NCBI GenBank assembly: GCA_964006375.1
Contig: OZ023267.1
Location: forward strand, 87,090,906-87,154,905
Direction of reading: 5' to 3'
Length of the DNA: 64,000 nt
From: Tillus elongatus
Lineage: Eukaryota; Arthropoda; Insecta; Coleoptera; Cleridae
Position numbers and translations under genes: made by a program. The notes below the pieces were generated by a model, which was not told where the DNA came from, did not search any database, and saw only the letters and a list, made by a program, of their open reading frames with translations. Below, piece after piece: positions 54,533-64,000 of this stretch. Numbering within the stretch: position 1 is the stretch's first letter; each line of letters opens with the position of its first letter.

Positions 54533-55281
54533 ATGTCTGCATTTAGTATGGGTTATTCAATTCAGGAGAGAAAGGATATGTTAGAGACATATTGAATGCC
54601 AAAAAGTGGCGGTCCGTGCATCACGAAGATACAGATACATATTTTTTGTTAATTTACACTGAGTTTCCATCTAATTCTTACAATAATTATTTAGGGATTG
54701 GTACCCAGAGCGACGACACCCGGATTATTGATTATTTCTGCGTATTTACAATACATTTTCACAATTCGGAAGTGTAATAGGAAATCAGCCAATAACCCAC
54801 GTAAAGCCAATTACCAATGAAGAATTTTCGTAAAATACTTTACCTCATTTGCAAGAAAACATAGGTTTATCTGCTACACAACTAGCTTCAGTAACCGATA
54901 TTTCAAATAGAAGTGTTCGCAGAACAATGAAAATGTATAATTATAAGCCTTACCGGTGTCATTTTGTCCAAGGCCTCACAGCAGGATAGTTGTGGACTAT
55001 TTGGACCAAGTTTTTGGCCCTAATTATATAGGTGCAAATGCCCAAATACGATGACCTGTAAGATCCCCAGATTTGACTCCAATGGACTATGTTTTTGGGG
55101 CTACATCAAGGACCAAGTCTATTCAGATTTTGGCATAGATCCTGTAGTTAGCGTTCACAATATTAGATGCATGTCGGATTGTCGATCCGGAGATGATCCA
55201 TGCTGCTACGCATAGACAAATTATGGAAAGATTAGAACTTTGCGTTCAGCAAGGGGGAACGTGTTCGAGCATCTGATTTGA
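54533..55281 (+). pseudogene. M2 mariner transposase remnant, core deleted
   Basis: The start reads MGYSIQERKDMLETY (54548) followed by a stop and frame changes. NRSVRRTMKMYNYKPYRCHF (about 54912-54970, allowing frame) is the end of the DNA-binding part. The next recognisable piece is RSPDLTPMDY (about 55065-55095), so the segment with the first two catalytic Asp residues is missing. The C-terminus ends GNVFEHLI at the stop. It cannot act, but the family is the same general type as M1. Confidence 0.8.
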
Positions 55282-55283
55282 TA

Positions 55284-56124
55284 TTTGTTATTAAAACTGT
55301 TATTTTATTACATTCTTGATTATTTCGTTTATATATTAAATTAATGTGGTACTATTATTTTTATTTCTTTTTTGTAGTTTATAAATTAAGTTAAAAATAA
55401 ATTTCACCATACAATTATCTAAAAACGATGTATCAATTTACAAAAAAATGCCATGTCTATGATTTTCATTAAAAGCCTGTACAAATTATAATTCACCTTT
55501 AGAAAGAAGAAAGCCAAGGCGTTTACAAATGATCCATCAGTTTGTGTTAATCCAGCCAATTGAATCCTAGCAAATATGGTATTGGGAGAAAGCTTACTAA
55601 ACCCGCTATCTGATGCCGTAGTCATATACAGGCTGTTCCATTTGAAATTTTCGAGAAAAATTGAGCTTTGTAATTTTACAAAGCTCAATTACATTTGTAA
55701 CACCCGGTATAAGTAGATATTTCCGCAAGCTATATAACCATATTTTATTATGCTACATTGAGTCAAGAGTCATGGTAATACCAGATCTTGACAGGTTTTG
55801 CGACGACATGGCAGCATTGTCGGATTGACTCGGAATAAAGTTTCGGACAAATAATTGAATAATTTCTAAACCGTTGATCCCAAGCTCCTATTATGGCACA
55901 TCATTTTACTCGCCGTGGAATTCTCTATCAAAAAATGAAATAAAATATAGGGTGTGCCATTTAAAAAAATTGAAGTTTGGTGTGGCACAGGGAAACTGAT
56001 CACTCTGTTTACATGAAACTAATTTCCGGTTAAGCGAAATACTGGTATATCCATGGATACCAAATTTGACATTTCTAGGTAGAGCGGTTTTGAAGATAAT
56101 TATGTGATCCTCTCAACTTGCCGG

Positions 56125-56128
<4 letters not shown>
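55284..56128 (-). repeat. M2 right terminal inverted repeat
   Basis: Reverse complement of the left repeat, ending CTCAACTTGCCGGACCC before the (TA)n array. Confidence 0.85.

Positions 56129-56203
<75 letters not shown>
56129..56203. repeat. (TA)n microsatellite at the right end of M2
   Basis: About 37 TA units immediately after M2. Confidence 0.95.
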
Positions 56204-56206
<3 letters not shown>

Positions 56207-56599
56207 CCATGCCGTACATATGTACAATCTACAACATTTTTTTTGCAAAACTTCTACCCCACCTGGAGACATCCAATTGTTTTCATCAAACTGTAAAATT
56301 TCCCGAGTTTCGTTGGCAAGTTCTGAGACTCAAGTATTTAATTTATTTTTACGAAGTGTAATTCATCTGAAACCAAAGATACAATGGGATAAGATTTGGT
56401 TGGTTAAATTAGTGTAATGCAAGTTTTTCTGGAAAAGGCCGCGTAATATATTTTGTGTTAGAGAAGGAAATTACTGTGTTATAAAGTTAGCTAGAATCAG
56501 CAAAGAGGGATATATCACATTTCATTCTGTATTTCTAGATAAAAAACAATAAGATGCTTTTACGTAAATTCTTTAATAAAATGAGCTAATTCAATTTAA
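56204..56599. other. Unassigned stretch between M2 and E3
   Basis: AT-rich, no gene or repeat recognised. It ends at the CGCG target duplication of E3 (56600-56603). Confidence 0.5.
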
Positions 56600-56603
56600 C
56601 GCG

Positions 56604-57029
56604 AGATAAATGGAGCCCAAACAATGGCCCGTTATGCTACAAAGTCGCCTTTCCACGGTAAGAACCGCTGAGTCAGCCGTCGTCATAAAGGAGCCAACAA
56701 CTATGCAGGTCCAAAGTGCAAGTAAAACGGAATATTACTGTGAGAATCTACATCAGCAGATTCCTTGTTTATCCAGAGACAATAGTACAACGCCTGAAGG
56801 GAAGACTATAAAGAGGCTGCTCACAGAGGTAGAACTGTTCATTCTTGTTCCGAGTTAGTCATCTGCACACCGAGTGCATAGACATTAGATCACATGTAGG
56901 TTGATCGTCTTATTTTTAGTATATGATATTAATCATATTTTTTTTTGTAACTAAGTAATTAAGTTTTGATTGTTTAAATATCAAATAAATTGTTTTAAAA
57001 ATTCAAACGTCTTAACCGTAAAGTTAAGT
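56604..57029 (+). repeat. E3 left LTR
   Basis: It starts AGATAAATGGAGCCC directly after CGCG and ends at the primer site. TATAAAG at 56807-56813 and AATAAA at 56984-56989 mark promoter and poly(A) signal. It matches the right LTR closely. Confidence 0.9.
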
Positions 57030-57045
57030 GGCGCAGTCGTTAGTA
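57029..57045 (+). other. E3 primer-binding site, serine tRNA type
   Basis: TGGCGCAGTCGTTAGTA, identical to E1, directly after the LTR. Confidence 0.8.
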
Positions 57046-57233
57046 TTGGTTAGAAAACCGAAAGCATATCGATTTTTAACCGTATCGACGCCTAATAACC
57101 AATTCGAGCCAAGCAGAGCCAAGTTAAAGCAGAAATAGTTGCCAAGCAGAGCCAAATGGAAGCAGCAACCATCGTATTAGGGTAAGTTTACTGCTATCCC
57201 ATTTTACATTTCCAATTTTTTATATGTGTTGTA

Positions 57234-58454
57234 TTGAAACGTTATATGTCTGATTCAGAGGAAGAATCACAAAGTTTATGTAACATAGAGTATAGATTTA
57301 GATCAATTAGCATTAGCGACAATAGCATAACAGTCAATCATTCAAATATTAATAAGAGTAGTAATAGTAGCAACATGACAGACCAATTCAAAGAATTTTT
57401 CCTGAAAGCTATTCCCGAGTTCGACGGGCAACCAGCCAACGTAGGCAACTTTTTAAAAGCATGTGACTTGGTCATGAACCAGTTCTACGTGCCAAACGAG
57501 AAGCTGTATATGAATCACTTCTTGCTGAATTATGTTCAAACTAAATTAACGGGAACAGCCCGGCTTATAGTAAATACAAAGATAATTAATACGTGGGCAG
57601 ACCTGAGAGAGGCTATTGTACAGAATTTCAGTGATCAGCGAGATGATCACAGTTTATTAGCCGAGATGCTGACCTTGCAACAACGTAATGCGGAGGACTC
57701 ACTGTCGTTCGCTAACAGATGCAGACATATAGAGCAATTGCTCATCTCGAGTTTAATAGCTAACGAGCAAAATGAAAGCGTGAGATTAATTAAGAAAGAT
57801 ATATACCAGCATCAAACATTAAAAGCGTTCTTGGGAAGTTTACGCAATCCCATAGGCCTTGTCTTGCGTAGTCAATCACCTGGAAGCATAGAACAAGCTT
57901 TGAAATTCGTGTTCGCAGAAGAAAATTTCGATTATAGAGATAAAACAATAAATAAGAATTTCAGTAATAATAATAAATTAGAAGGACAGAACCGTACTTT
58001 CTTTCAGAGACAAAATAACCCACCTTTTCAGAATGTACAATTTCAGAGACCTTTCCAAACAAACTTTAGACCATTTCACCAACATAATAATCAAAACAAT
58101 CACACAAATTCCCAGCCTAGACAAAATCAACAATTTGTGCCAAGACAAAATTTTTCAAGTCAATTTAGGCGACCCAACTTCAGTAATCAACCGGGTCGAC
58201 CCAATGCAAATCATAATGCTAACAGAATTTATCACGAACCAATGGAAGTAGATAGTTCTAACACTAGACTGTCAATACCAAGGAGAGCAGCTCATGTAAA
58301 TAATATAGAATTTAATGAGAATGAAATAAATGAAACAAATTACCATCTAAACTATGTAAATGAAGAATTAAATTACGAAAATTCGCCAGCCGAGGAATAC
58401 GATATCCAACAGCAAAATTTTCCCACTGCAGGTACCTCAACGAGAGAACCGTGA
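57234..58454 (+). CDS. gag: E3 Gag, open frame
   Basis: 406 codons from ATG at 57234 (MKRYMSDSEEES) to TGA at 58452-58454; a second Met at 57375 (MTDQFKEFF) is the start of the part shared by all copies. The N-terminal half is a Retrotrans_gag-like helical region with PEFDGQPANVGNFLKACDLV, TWADLREAIVQNFSDQ and CRHIEQLLIS. The C-terminal half is rich in Asn, Gln, Arg and Phe (QRPFQTNFRPFH, FRRPNFSNQPGRP) with no zinc knuckle, as in other errantiviruses. It should bind RNA and form the capsid. It overlaps the pol frame by four bases, which fits a -1 frameshift. It is the only undamaged gene of the family in this window. Confidence 0.88.
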   Translation: MKRYMSDSEEESQSLCNIEYRFRSISISDNSITVNHSNINKSSNSSNMTDQFKEFFLKAIPEFDGQPANVGNFLKACDLVMNQFYVPNEKLYMNHFLLNYVQTKLTGTARLIVNTKIINTWADLREAIVQNFSDQRDDHSLLAEMLTLQQRNAEDSLSFANRCRHIEQLLISSLIANEQNESVRLIKKDIYQHQTLKAFLGSLRNPIGLVLRSQSPGSIEQALKFVFAEENFDYRDKTINKNFSNNNKLEGQNRTFFQRQNNPPFQNVQFQRPFQTNFRPFHQHNNQNNHTNSQPRQNQQFVPRQNFSSQFRRPNFSNQPGRPNANHNANRIYHEPMEVDSSNTRLSIPRRAAHVNNIEFNENEINETNYHLNYVNEELNYENSPAEEYDIQQQNFPTAGTSTREP

Positions 58455-61400
58455 TAGATATAAATAATATGAATACATTAAGTAGGTTACCGTATATAGA
58501 ATTAAAAGAAATATCAGGTAAATTTTGGGACTCAGGATCTTCAAAAAATCTTTTGAATCCTGCTGTAGCATATTATAAGTTCCCTAAAAACTTATTTACA
58601 CATAATTTTACCATATGCACCGCGCATGGCATTTCTAAGCACCGTAAACGTGCACATATTAAATTTAAATCGATTTCAGAGGAGATACAAGAATTCTGTC
58701 TATTTAACTTTAACAATTCTTTTTCGGGATTGATAGGGATGGAGTTTCTCAAACGAAACGAAGCTAAAATAGATTCTAAGGATCACAAACTGTATATAGG
58801 CAAGAATATTATACCAATAAAATTCACAGATCTTAGCGAGAGTCAATCGGGACAAACAGAAACCAAAGCAGATGGTTTACTGTTACCCGAGACTCATTTA
58901 AATTTAAACAATATAATAACCCAGCACTATTTCGAACGTAATGACGAACTTGAGACAATTAATCACGTACCAAATAATAACCAAGCTTATAATGTAAGAG
59001 ATAGGCCATTCAGCAGATTAAATAAGCAATATGCATCTGAAATCAGAGACAGCCAGATGCGACGTCCATATGCACCAGCAGTTATACAAAATAACAATTC
59101 TAGTGCAACTCATATTAATAATTTAAACACTTACAATACGGGGCGTAATCAAAAACGTATTAATAATAAGAATGTCTTAATTGAACAAATATATACAGGA
59201 GACCTAAATGACGAGGAAAAACGATTATTATTTAGTTTATTATCAGATTATCAGGACATATTTTTAAATAAAAACGAACCATTGACGCACACCAATGCGA
59301 TAAAACGTAGGACAACCGATAAAATACCTGTCTATGCTAAATTAAATAAACACCCAATTCCCGAAATAGATAAAATATTGGAGAATATTGGGATGTATGG
59401 GATGATGTATGGATATCACCAAAGCAAGCAGAACGCATTAAAGGGCCTAATTGGACAAACATGCCTTGTATATATGGATGACGTCATAGTTTTCTCCACA
59501 TCTTTACAGGAACACCTTGAGAAACTAAAACTAGTATTCGAGCGCTTCAGGCAAAGCAACTTAAAGATCCAGCTAGACAAAAGCGATTTCCTAAGGAAGG
59601 AAGCCGAGTTTTTGGGACACGTGGTCAGCCCAGACGGGATTCGTCGACTCCAAAGAAACTGGAGGCAATAAGGAAATTCCCGATACCTAAAACCCCAAAG
59701 GAAATTAAATCATTCCTAGGATTAGTTGGATACTATCGTAAATTCATAGAAAACTTCGCACACGTTACGAAACCACTAACAAAATGTTTAAGGAAAAACT
59801 GGAAGATAAACGTGAACGACGAAGAATACATTGCTGCCTTTAACTCATGTAAAGACATATTAATGAATTCACCTGTACTTATATCACCGGATTTTTCTAA
59901 AGACTTTATATTAACAACCGACGTTTCAAACGTAGCGATAACCGGAATATTAAGCCAGGGCGAACCCAATGCGGATCACCCGATAGCTTACGCCAGCCGG
60001 ACATTAAACGACATTGAATCCAGGTACAGCACAACCGAGAAAGAATTATTAGCCATCGTGTGGGCAACTAATTATTTTAGACCATACCTATACGAAAGGA
60101 AATTCACTATATATACGGACCATAAACCTTTAAAATGGTTATTTTCGTTGAAACAACCAAATTTAAAATTGCTCCGTTGGAGATTAAAATTGGAAGAATA
60201 TGAATTTAAAATTGAATACAAAAAAGGAAAGCTAAACTGCGCAGCAGATGCACTGTCCAGAGTAGAAATAAACCCACTAGACATATATAATCAATCAATG
60301 GCGAATAATATCGACGAAGAGGAAGAAATCATAGAAATTGACGATGACGACACAGCAAATTCGAATGCGGGCTCGTATTCAGCACCAGGCATACCAATAC
60401 TCGAGGAAGAAATCGTTAACAGCAAAACCAATCAGATAGTTTTTAAAAATACGGATAAACCACACATATTCTCAGTCAGAAGAGACAAAATAAATTTCAT
60501 ATATGCAAACTTCAATTTAAATAAACCAGATCAATAGAGAAATTTATAAAAGAATACTGTTTACCACAAAGGAAATATTCTTGCATTTTTGTAAATGAAC
60601 AAGATTACGAACTAGTAAGTTCGCCAATCAATAAAAACTTTAATAACGTAGAAGCACCCAAGTTTTATAGATGTCTGGAAATTAGGAATGAAATTAACGA
60701 GGACGAATTAACCGAGACTATAATGAAATATCATGAGGGGAAGAGTAACCATCGCGGGGCTGATGAGACCTACCTAAGAATGAAAAAAGATACTACTATC
60801 CCAACTTAAAGAAACATATAGACGAATATGTACGAAATTGCGAATTATGCAAAACATGCAAATACAATAGGAACCCGGTACAAATAGCATTAGAGCATAC
60901 CCCCACAGCATCAAAACCGTTAGAGATATTACACATCGACACATTCCAAATTGAACAAGCTATCTTCCTAACAATTATAGATCCGTTTAGTAAATTTGGC
61001 CAAGCATTTTCAATAAAAAGTAAAAGTGCTACTGAAATTGTAAAAAACTTGATCAAGTACTTTTCACAGTATGGAGCGTGTAAAATAATAATCGCAGACC
61101 CAGGTACGGAGTTTTCAAACCAGGTAATTAAAGAACTATTAGAAACATATCAGATAGAGTTACATATAACAACACCGCAAAACCCAACATCCAACGGACC
61201 TATCGAAAGATTTCACAGCACGATTATTGAACATTCTCGATTATTCAAAATGAAATTTAAAAATATGAAACCCATAGACTTAATACCATACTGTATATTT
61301 GCTTGCAACTCGACAATACACTCACAGACACTAAAACCACCTTTTGATTTAATATTTGACTACATACCAGAAATGTTTAATTACACAGGAATACAACGTA

Positions 61401-61695
61401 CAACATAAAGATTTAATGCAAATTATTTACGAGATAGTCAGAAGCAGGATAGAGAAGTCAAAAATAAAAACGTTACAACGGACAAATAAAAACACGAACC
61501 AACCGTTCAAGGAAGGTGATATTGTCTACAAAAAGATACCACCAGGATTTCATAAAAAACATAAAAACCCATTTTCAGGACCGTAATGGAGTACTATTAG
61601 AACATAAAGCTATTTTAATAAATCATAAAAATGACGAACAGACGATAGCACATTTAAGAAATTTACGTATTGCAGGTTCTTTGGCACGGGAATAA
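58451..61695 (+). pseudogene. pol: E3 pol with RT deletions and frame breaks
   Basis: The first frame (58451-59671) starts with a protease (DSGSSKNLLNP) and continues to the RT. Compared with E2 it lacks about 66 residues before HPIPEIDKILENIG and about 37 residues after it, including motif A with its catalytic Asp; YMDD is kept. After a frameshift near 59650 a second frame (59812-60537) carries RNase H ([39 protein letters not shown]). A 1-base loss near 60535 and a further break near 60787 lead to integrase pieces with HIDTF, ADPGTEF and GPIERFHS and a C-terminal KEGDIVYKKIPPGFHKKHKN segment. The stop is at 61693-61695. It cannot replicate itself. Confidence 0.88.
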
Positions 61696-63344
61696 CAGCC
61701 CAAATACAAGACTTGACAGACTACCCAGGCATGTTACCAAAGAAATTAGGCACAGCATACACTGAGACTAGCAACTGGAATCTGATACACATACATGACT
61801 TGACACAATTACATAGAGAATACAACCAAATAAAAAGACACTACGCAAATACAGTTACCTTCATGACAAAAGATTACCATTCTGAATATCATAATTTCAT
61901 ATTGACATTGAATTTCACCATAGATAATGTAGACGATATATTTTATAGGATTTTTCCAAATAACAATATTATTAATAGACGAAAACGTGGCCTCGATTCA
62001 CAAGATGGGGAACGCATTCAGCAAGCATTAGAAGTCTTAACGACAGATCAAAATAAAATTCATGAACTTTTTAGGTCCCAAAATCCGTCATGCTCGAGGC
62101 AATCGTCGAATTTAATAGAACGATAGTAGGATTGAGTCATAACCAAGGCACTATAGTAAATAGGATCAAGGAATTAGGTAATACAGTAGAAAGCCTGCGA
62201 AGTGAACAAATAACTCACTATCATCGCATTAAGATCCTAGAGTTACTCATGCAGCTAGGACAATTATTAAACAATATTCAAGAAATAGCATTAACAACAG
62301 AAAATGCCATAACTTTTGCAAAATTAGGAATCTTTCACACATCAATATTAAAACCAAAATTTATAGTAAAAGAAATCAATAAGATATAAAATTATGCAAC
62401 TAATGCTAAAGTAATAACAACCACTGATCTAAATCTATACGAAAAAGTATTTAAAATAAAATCAGTCCAAAACAATTTCAAAATTATGTTTCAAATAGAA
62501 ATACCTCTGGTAGATGAATCAGAATATGATTATTATGAATTATATACATTACCTGTGCCTAGGAAGACACACCTTTTTACCATGGTTCTAGGAATTATCA
62601 TGATAATTCCTAGAACCAAATAACATCCTAAGCAGTAAACAATATGCCTATCGTAATGAAGAATGTCAAAATTTAAAGAACCAAATATATTTTTGCAAAG
62701 ACGACAATCCAACAACCATAAATGATCAAAACCCATGTGAAATAAAGCTAATAAAATTTCAAAAACCTATTAACAATTGTAATCAAGAATTAGTCAAAAT
62801 TAATAGAACCACAGTTTCGAGATATGGAACCAGTCAGTATATAGTTATAGCACTCGAAGAAACTAACGCCAGAATAACTTGCCAGGAACAGGAGTCGGCC
62901 AACATCATCAAGGGTACAAAATTAATCAACCAGCAACCAAATTGCCAATTAACTATAGGCAACAAAATCTACAAGACCGGCCCAGCAACAGCAGAAACAC
63001 AACAACTATTCAACCTGCCTACACTAGAAACCCCCATTTTAGAAGATCAAACAAATACAGGACCAGTACCCGAAATATCATTAGAAAACGTACAGCGACA
63101 CAACATCAATCAAATCCAACACCAACTTCAAAAAATTAAACAAAATATACCAGGACCTATAACAATACCGATCCATCACCTGAGTATATGGACAATATTA
63201 CTGTACATAGCTGTCTTAATAACCATAACAACTATAGCCGTCCGAATGGGGTTGAAGAAACGAAGAACCAGCAAAGAAGATAAAGGAACAAAAACAGGAA
63301 CCACCGAGTCCGGATTTCCATTGAAAATCCGGAACGAACCATAG
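61690..63344 (+). pseudogene. env: E3 env, broken
   Basis: The frame runs in from an overlap with the end of pol. It shows an N-terminal subunit, a furin-type site RRKRG (about 61978-61992), a coiled-coil-like region (SQDGERIQQALEVLTTDQNK), further pieces in two other frames, and a C-terminal membrane helix (WTILLYIAVLITITTIAV, about 63187-63240). A basic cytoplasmic tail ends at TAG 63342-63344. Compared with E1, about 45 bp directly after the cleavage site are missing in frame. Other frame breaks lie near 62085 and beyond 62386. In intact relatives this is the membrane fusion protein; this copy is not functional. Confidence 0.82.
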
Positions 63345-63356
63345 CTTCGTCTTTAA

Positions 63357-63366
63357 AACGGGGAGG
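63357..63366 (+). other. E3 polypurine tract
   Basis: A short purine stretch (ACGGGGAGG region) directly before the right LTR, in the place of the plus-strand primer. Confidence 0.65.
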
Positions 63367-63786
63367 AGATAAATGGAGCCCAAACAATGGCCCGTTGTGC
63401 TACAAAGTCGCCTTCCCACGGTAAGAACCGCTAAGTCAGCCGTCGTAATAAAGGAGCCAACAACTATGCAGGTCCAAAGTGCAAGTAGAACGAAATATCA
63501 CTGTGAGAATCTACATCAGCAGATTCCTTGTTTATCCAGAGACAATAGCGCAACGCCTGGAGGGAAGACTATAAAGAGGCTGCTCGCAGAGGTAGAACTG
63601 TTCATTCCTGTTCCGAGTTAGTCATCTGCACAACGATGCATAGACATTAGATCACATGTAGGTTGATCGTCTTATTTTTAGTATATTATATTATTCATTT
63701 TTTTTTTGTAACTAAGTAATTAAGTTTTGATTGTTTAAAGTATCAAATAAATTGTTTTAAAAATTCAAACGTCTTAACCGTAAAGT
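63367..63786 (+). repeat. E3 right LTR
   Basis: It begins AGATAAATGGAGCCC and ends CCGTAAAGT, five bases shorter at the end than the left LTR, and is followed by CGCG (63787-63790). Confidence 0.88.
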
Positions 63787-63790
63787 CGCG

Positions 63791-64000
63791 TGTGTGTGCA
63801 GAGAAAATAATGGCACTGGAAGGTTATCCATTAACCACAGACTAAATTTTACATACATGAGTTAAGACAAAGACAATAGGCTCCCCATTGTGGTTCTTTC
63901 AGTTTGCCGCTAAGACTTCCTGTCTACTTGAAATGAACTCCAGCATACATAGTGAAGTTACCTTCACATATTCCTCCATCGGTGTGTCCAATAGATGGTT
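63791..64000. other. Unassigned 3' flank
   Basis: Short flank after E3; nothing recognised. Confidence 0.5.

Larger units (their letters stand above)
53476..56128 (+). mobile_element. M2: mariner-type DNA transposon with ~850-bp inverted ends
   Basis: The ends CAGGGTCCGGCAAGTTGAG and its reverse complement open inverted repeats of about 849 and 845 bp that leave only ~960 bp for the gene. A plus-strand transposase remnant fills this core and its stop codon (55279-55281) lies just before the right repeat. Both sides are (TA)n arrays. The first six bases CAGGGT are shared with M1, otherwise the ends differ. Confidence 0.85.
56604..63786 (+). mobile_element. E3: near full-length errantivirus
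   Basis: Two LTRs (about 426 and 420 bp) enclose a primer site, gag, pol and env in errantivirus order. CGCG at 56600-56603 and 63787-63790 is the target duplication. Gag is open; pol has two internal RT deletions and several frame breaks; env has a deletion and frame breaks. LTRs of E3 differ from those of E1 at diagnostic places (CCCAAACAATGGCCC against CCCCAACAATGGGCC), so the two represent subfamilies. Confidence 0.93.

Noticed and set aside
54592..54777. Independent 61-codon gene
   Set aside because: It lies inside the decayed M2 transposase region in a non-matching frame.

Overview
This is a repeat-dense stretch of a eukaryotic nuclear genome, almost certainly an insect. The errantivirus-type Ty3/gypsy elements with an env gene, a LOA/I-like LINE whose ORF1 resembles DUF4780, mariner transposases, a Penelope-like fragment, a tRNA-derived SINE and long (TA)n arrays all point that way. 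The sequence is AT-rich apart from one GC-rich block (about 26.15-29.95 kb) that is a single LINE. The species cannot be named from the sequence. Only one short spliced gene model looks like a possible host gene; nearly everything else is mobile DNA in various stages of decay.

Layout. E1 (545-6982) is a decayed errantivirus with both LTRs, a serine-tRNA primer site and a CGCG target duplication. From 7.0 to 17.3 kb there is unassigned DNA, a 903-bp tandem duplication built around (TA)n arrays, several minisatellites, and a complex satellite-like array with nested ~180-bp and 15-bp periods. That array abuts E2 (17317-21269), an LTR-less internal fragment of the same errantivirus family. E2 is cut inside its integrase by G1, a minus-strand Ty3/gypsy element (21270 to ~26145) whose pol frame is open but has lost the integrase core. 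G1 is in turn cut inside gag by a plus-strand LOA/I-like LINE, L1 (~26146-29952).

From 30 to 40 kb there is a long inverted repeat (two ~809-bp arms), a mariner element with ~600-bp terminal repeats set in (TA)n (M1, 33730-36344), a Penelope-like GIY-YIG fragment, and a tandem repeat whose second unit is split by a (TA)n-bearing interspersed repeat, so that the first unit acts as a natural empty site. From 40 to 50 kb come a minisatellite, a jockey/CR1-like LINE (L2), a SINE, the candidate host gene (minus strand, 45473-46304), and a split minus-strand LINE (L3). Inside L3 lies a block of two ~305-bp tandem units, each with a hammerhead ribozyme motif. From 53 to 64 kb come a second long-TIR mariner in (TA)n (M2, 53476-56128) and E3 (56604-63786), the most complete errantivirus, with both LTRs, an open gag, broken pol and env, and again a CGCG target duplication.

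The most interesting signals are: the tandem hammerhead-ribozyme units; the repeated juxtaposition of (TA)n arrays with transposon ends, including two unrelated-looking long-TIR mariners; the shared CGCG target of the errantivirus; and a possible single-copy acidic-protein gene surviving among the repeats. No copy of any autonomous element here looks competent for its own movement.
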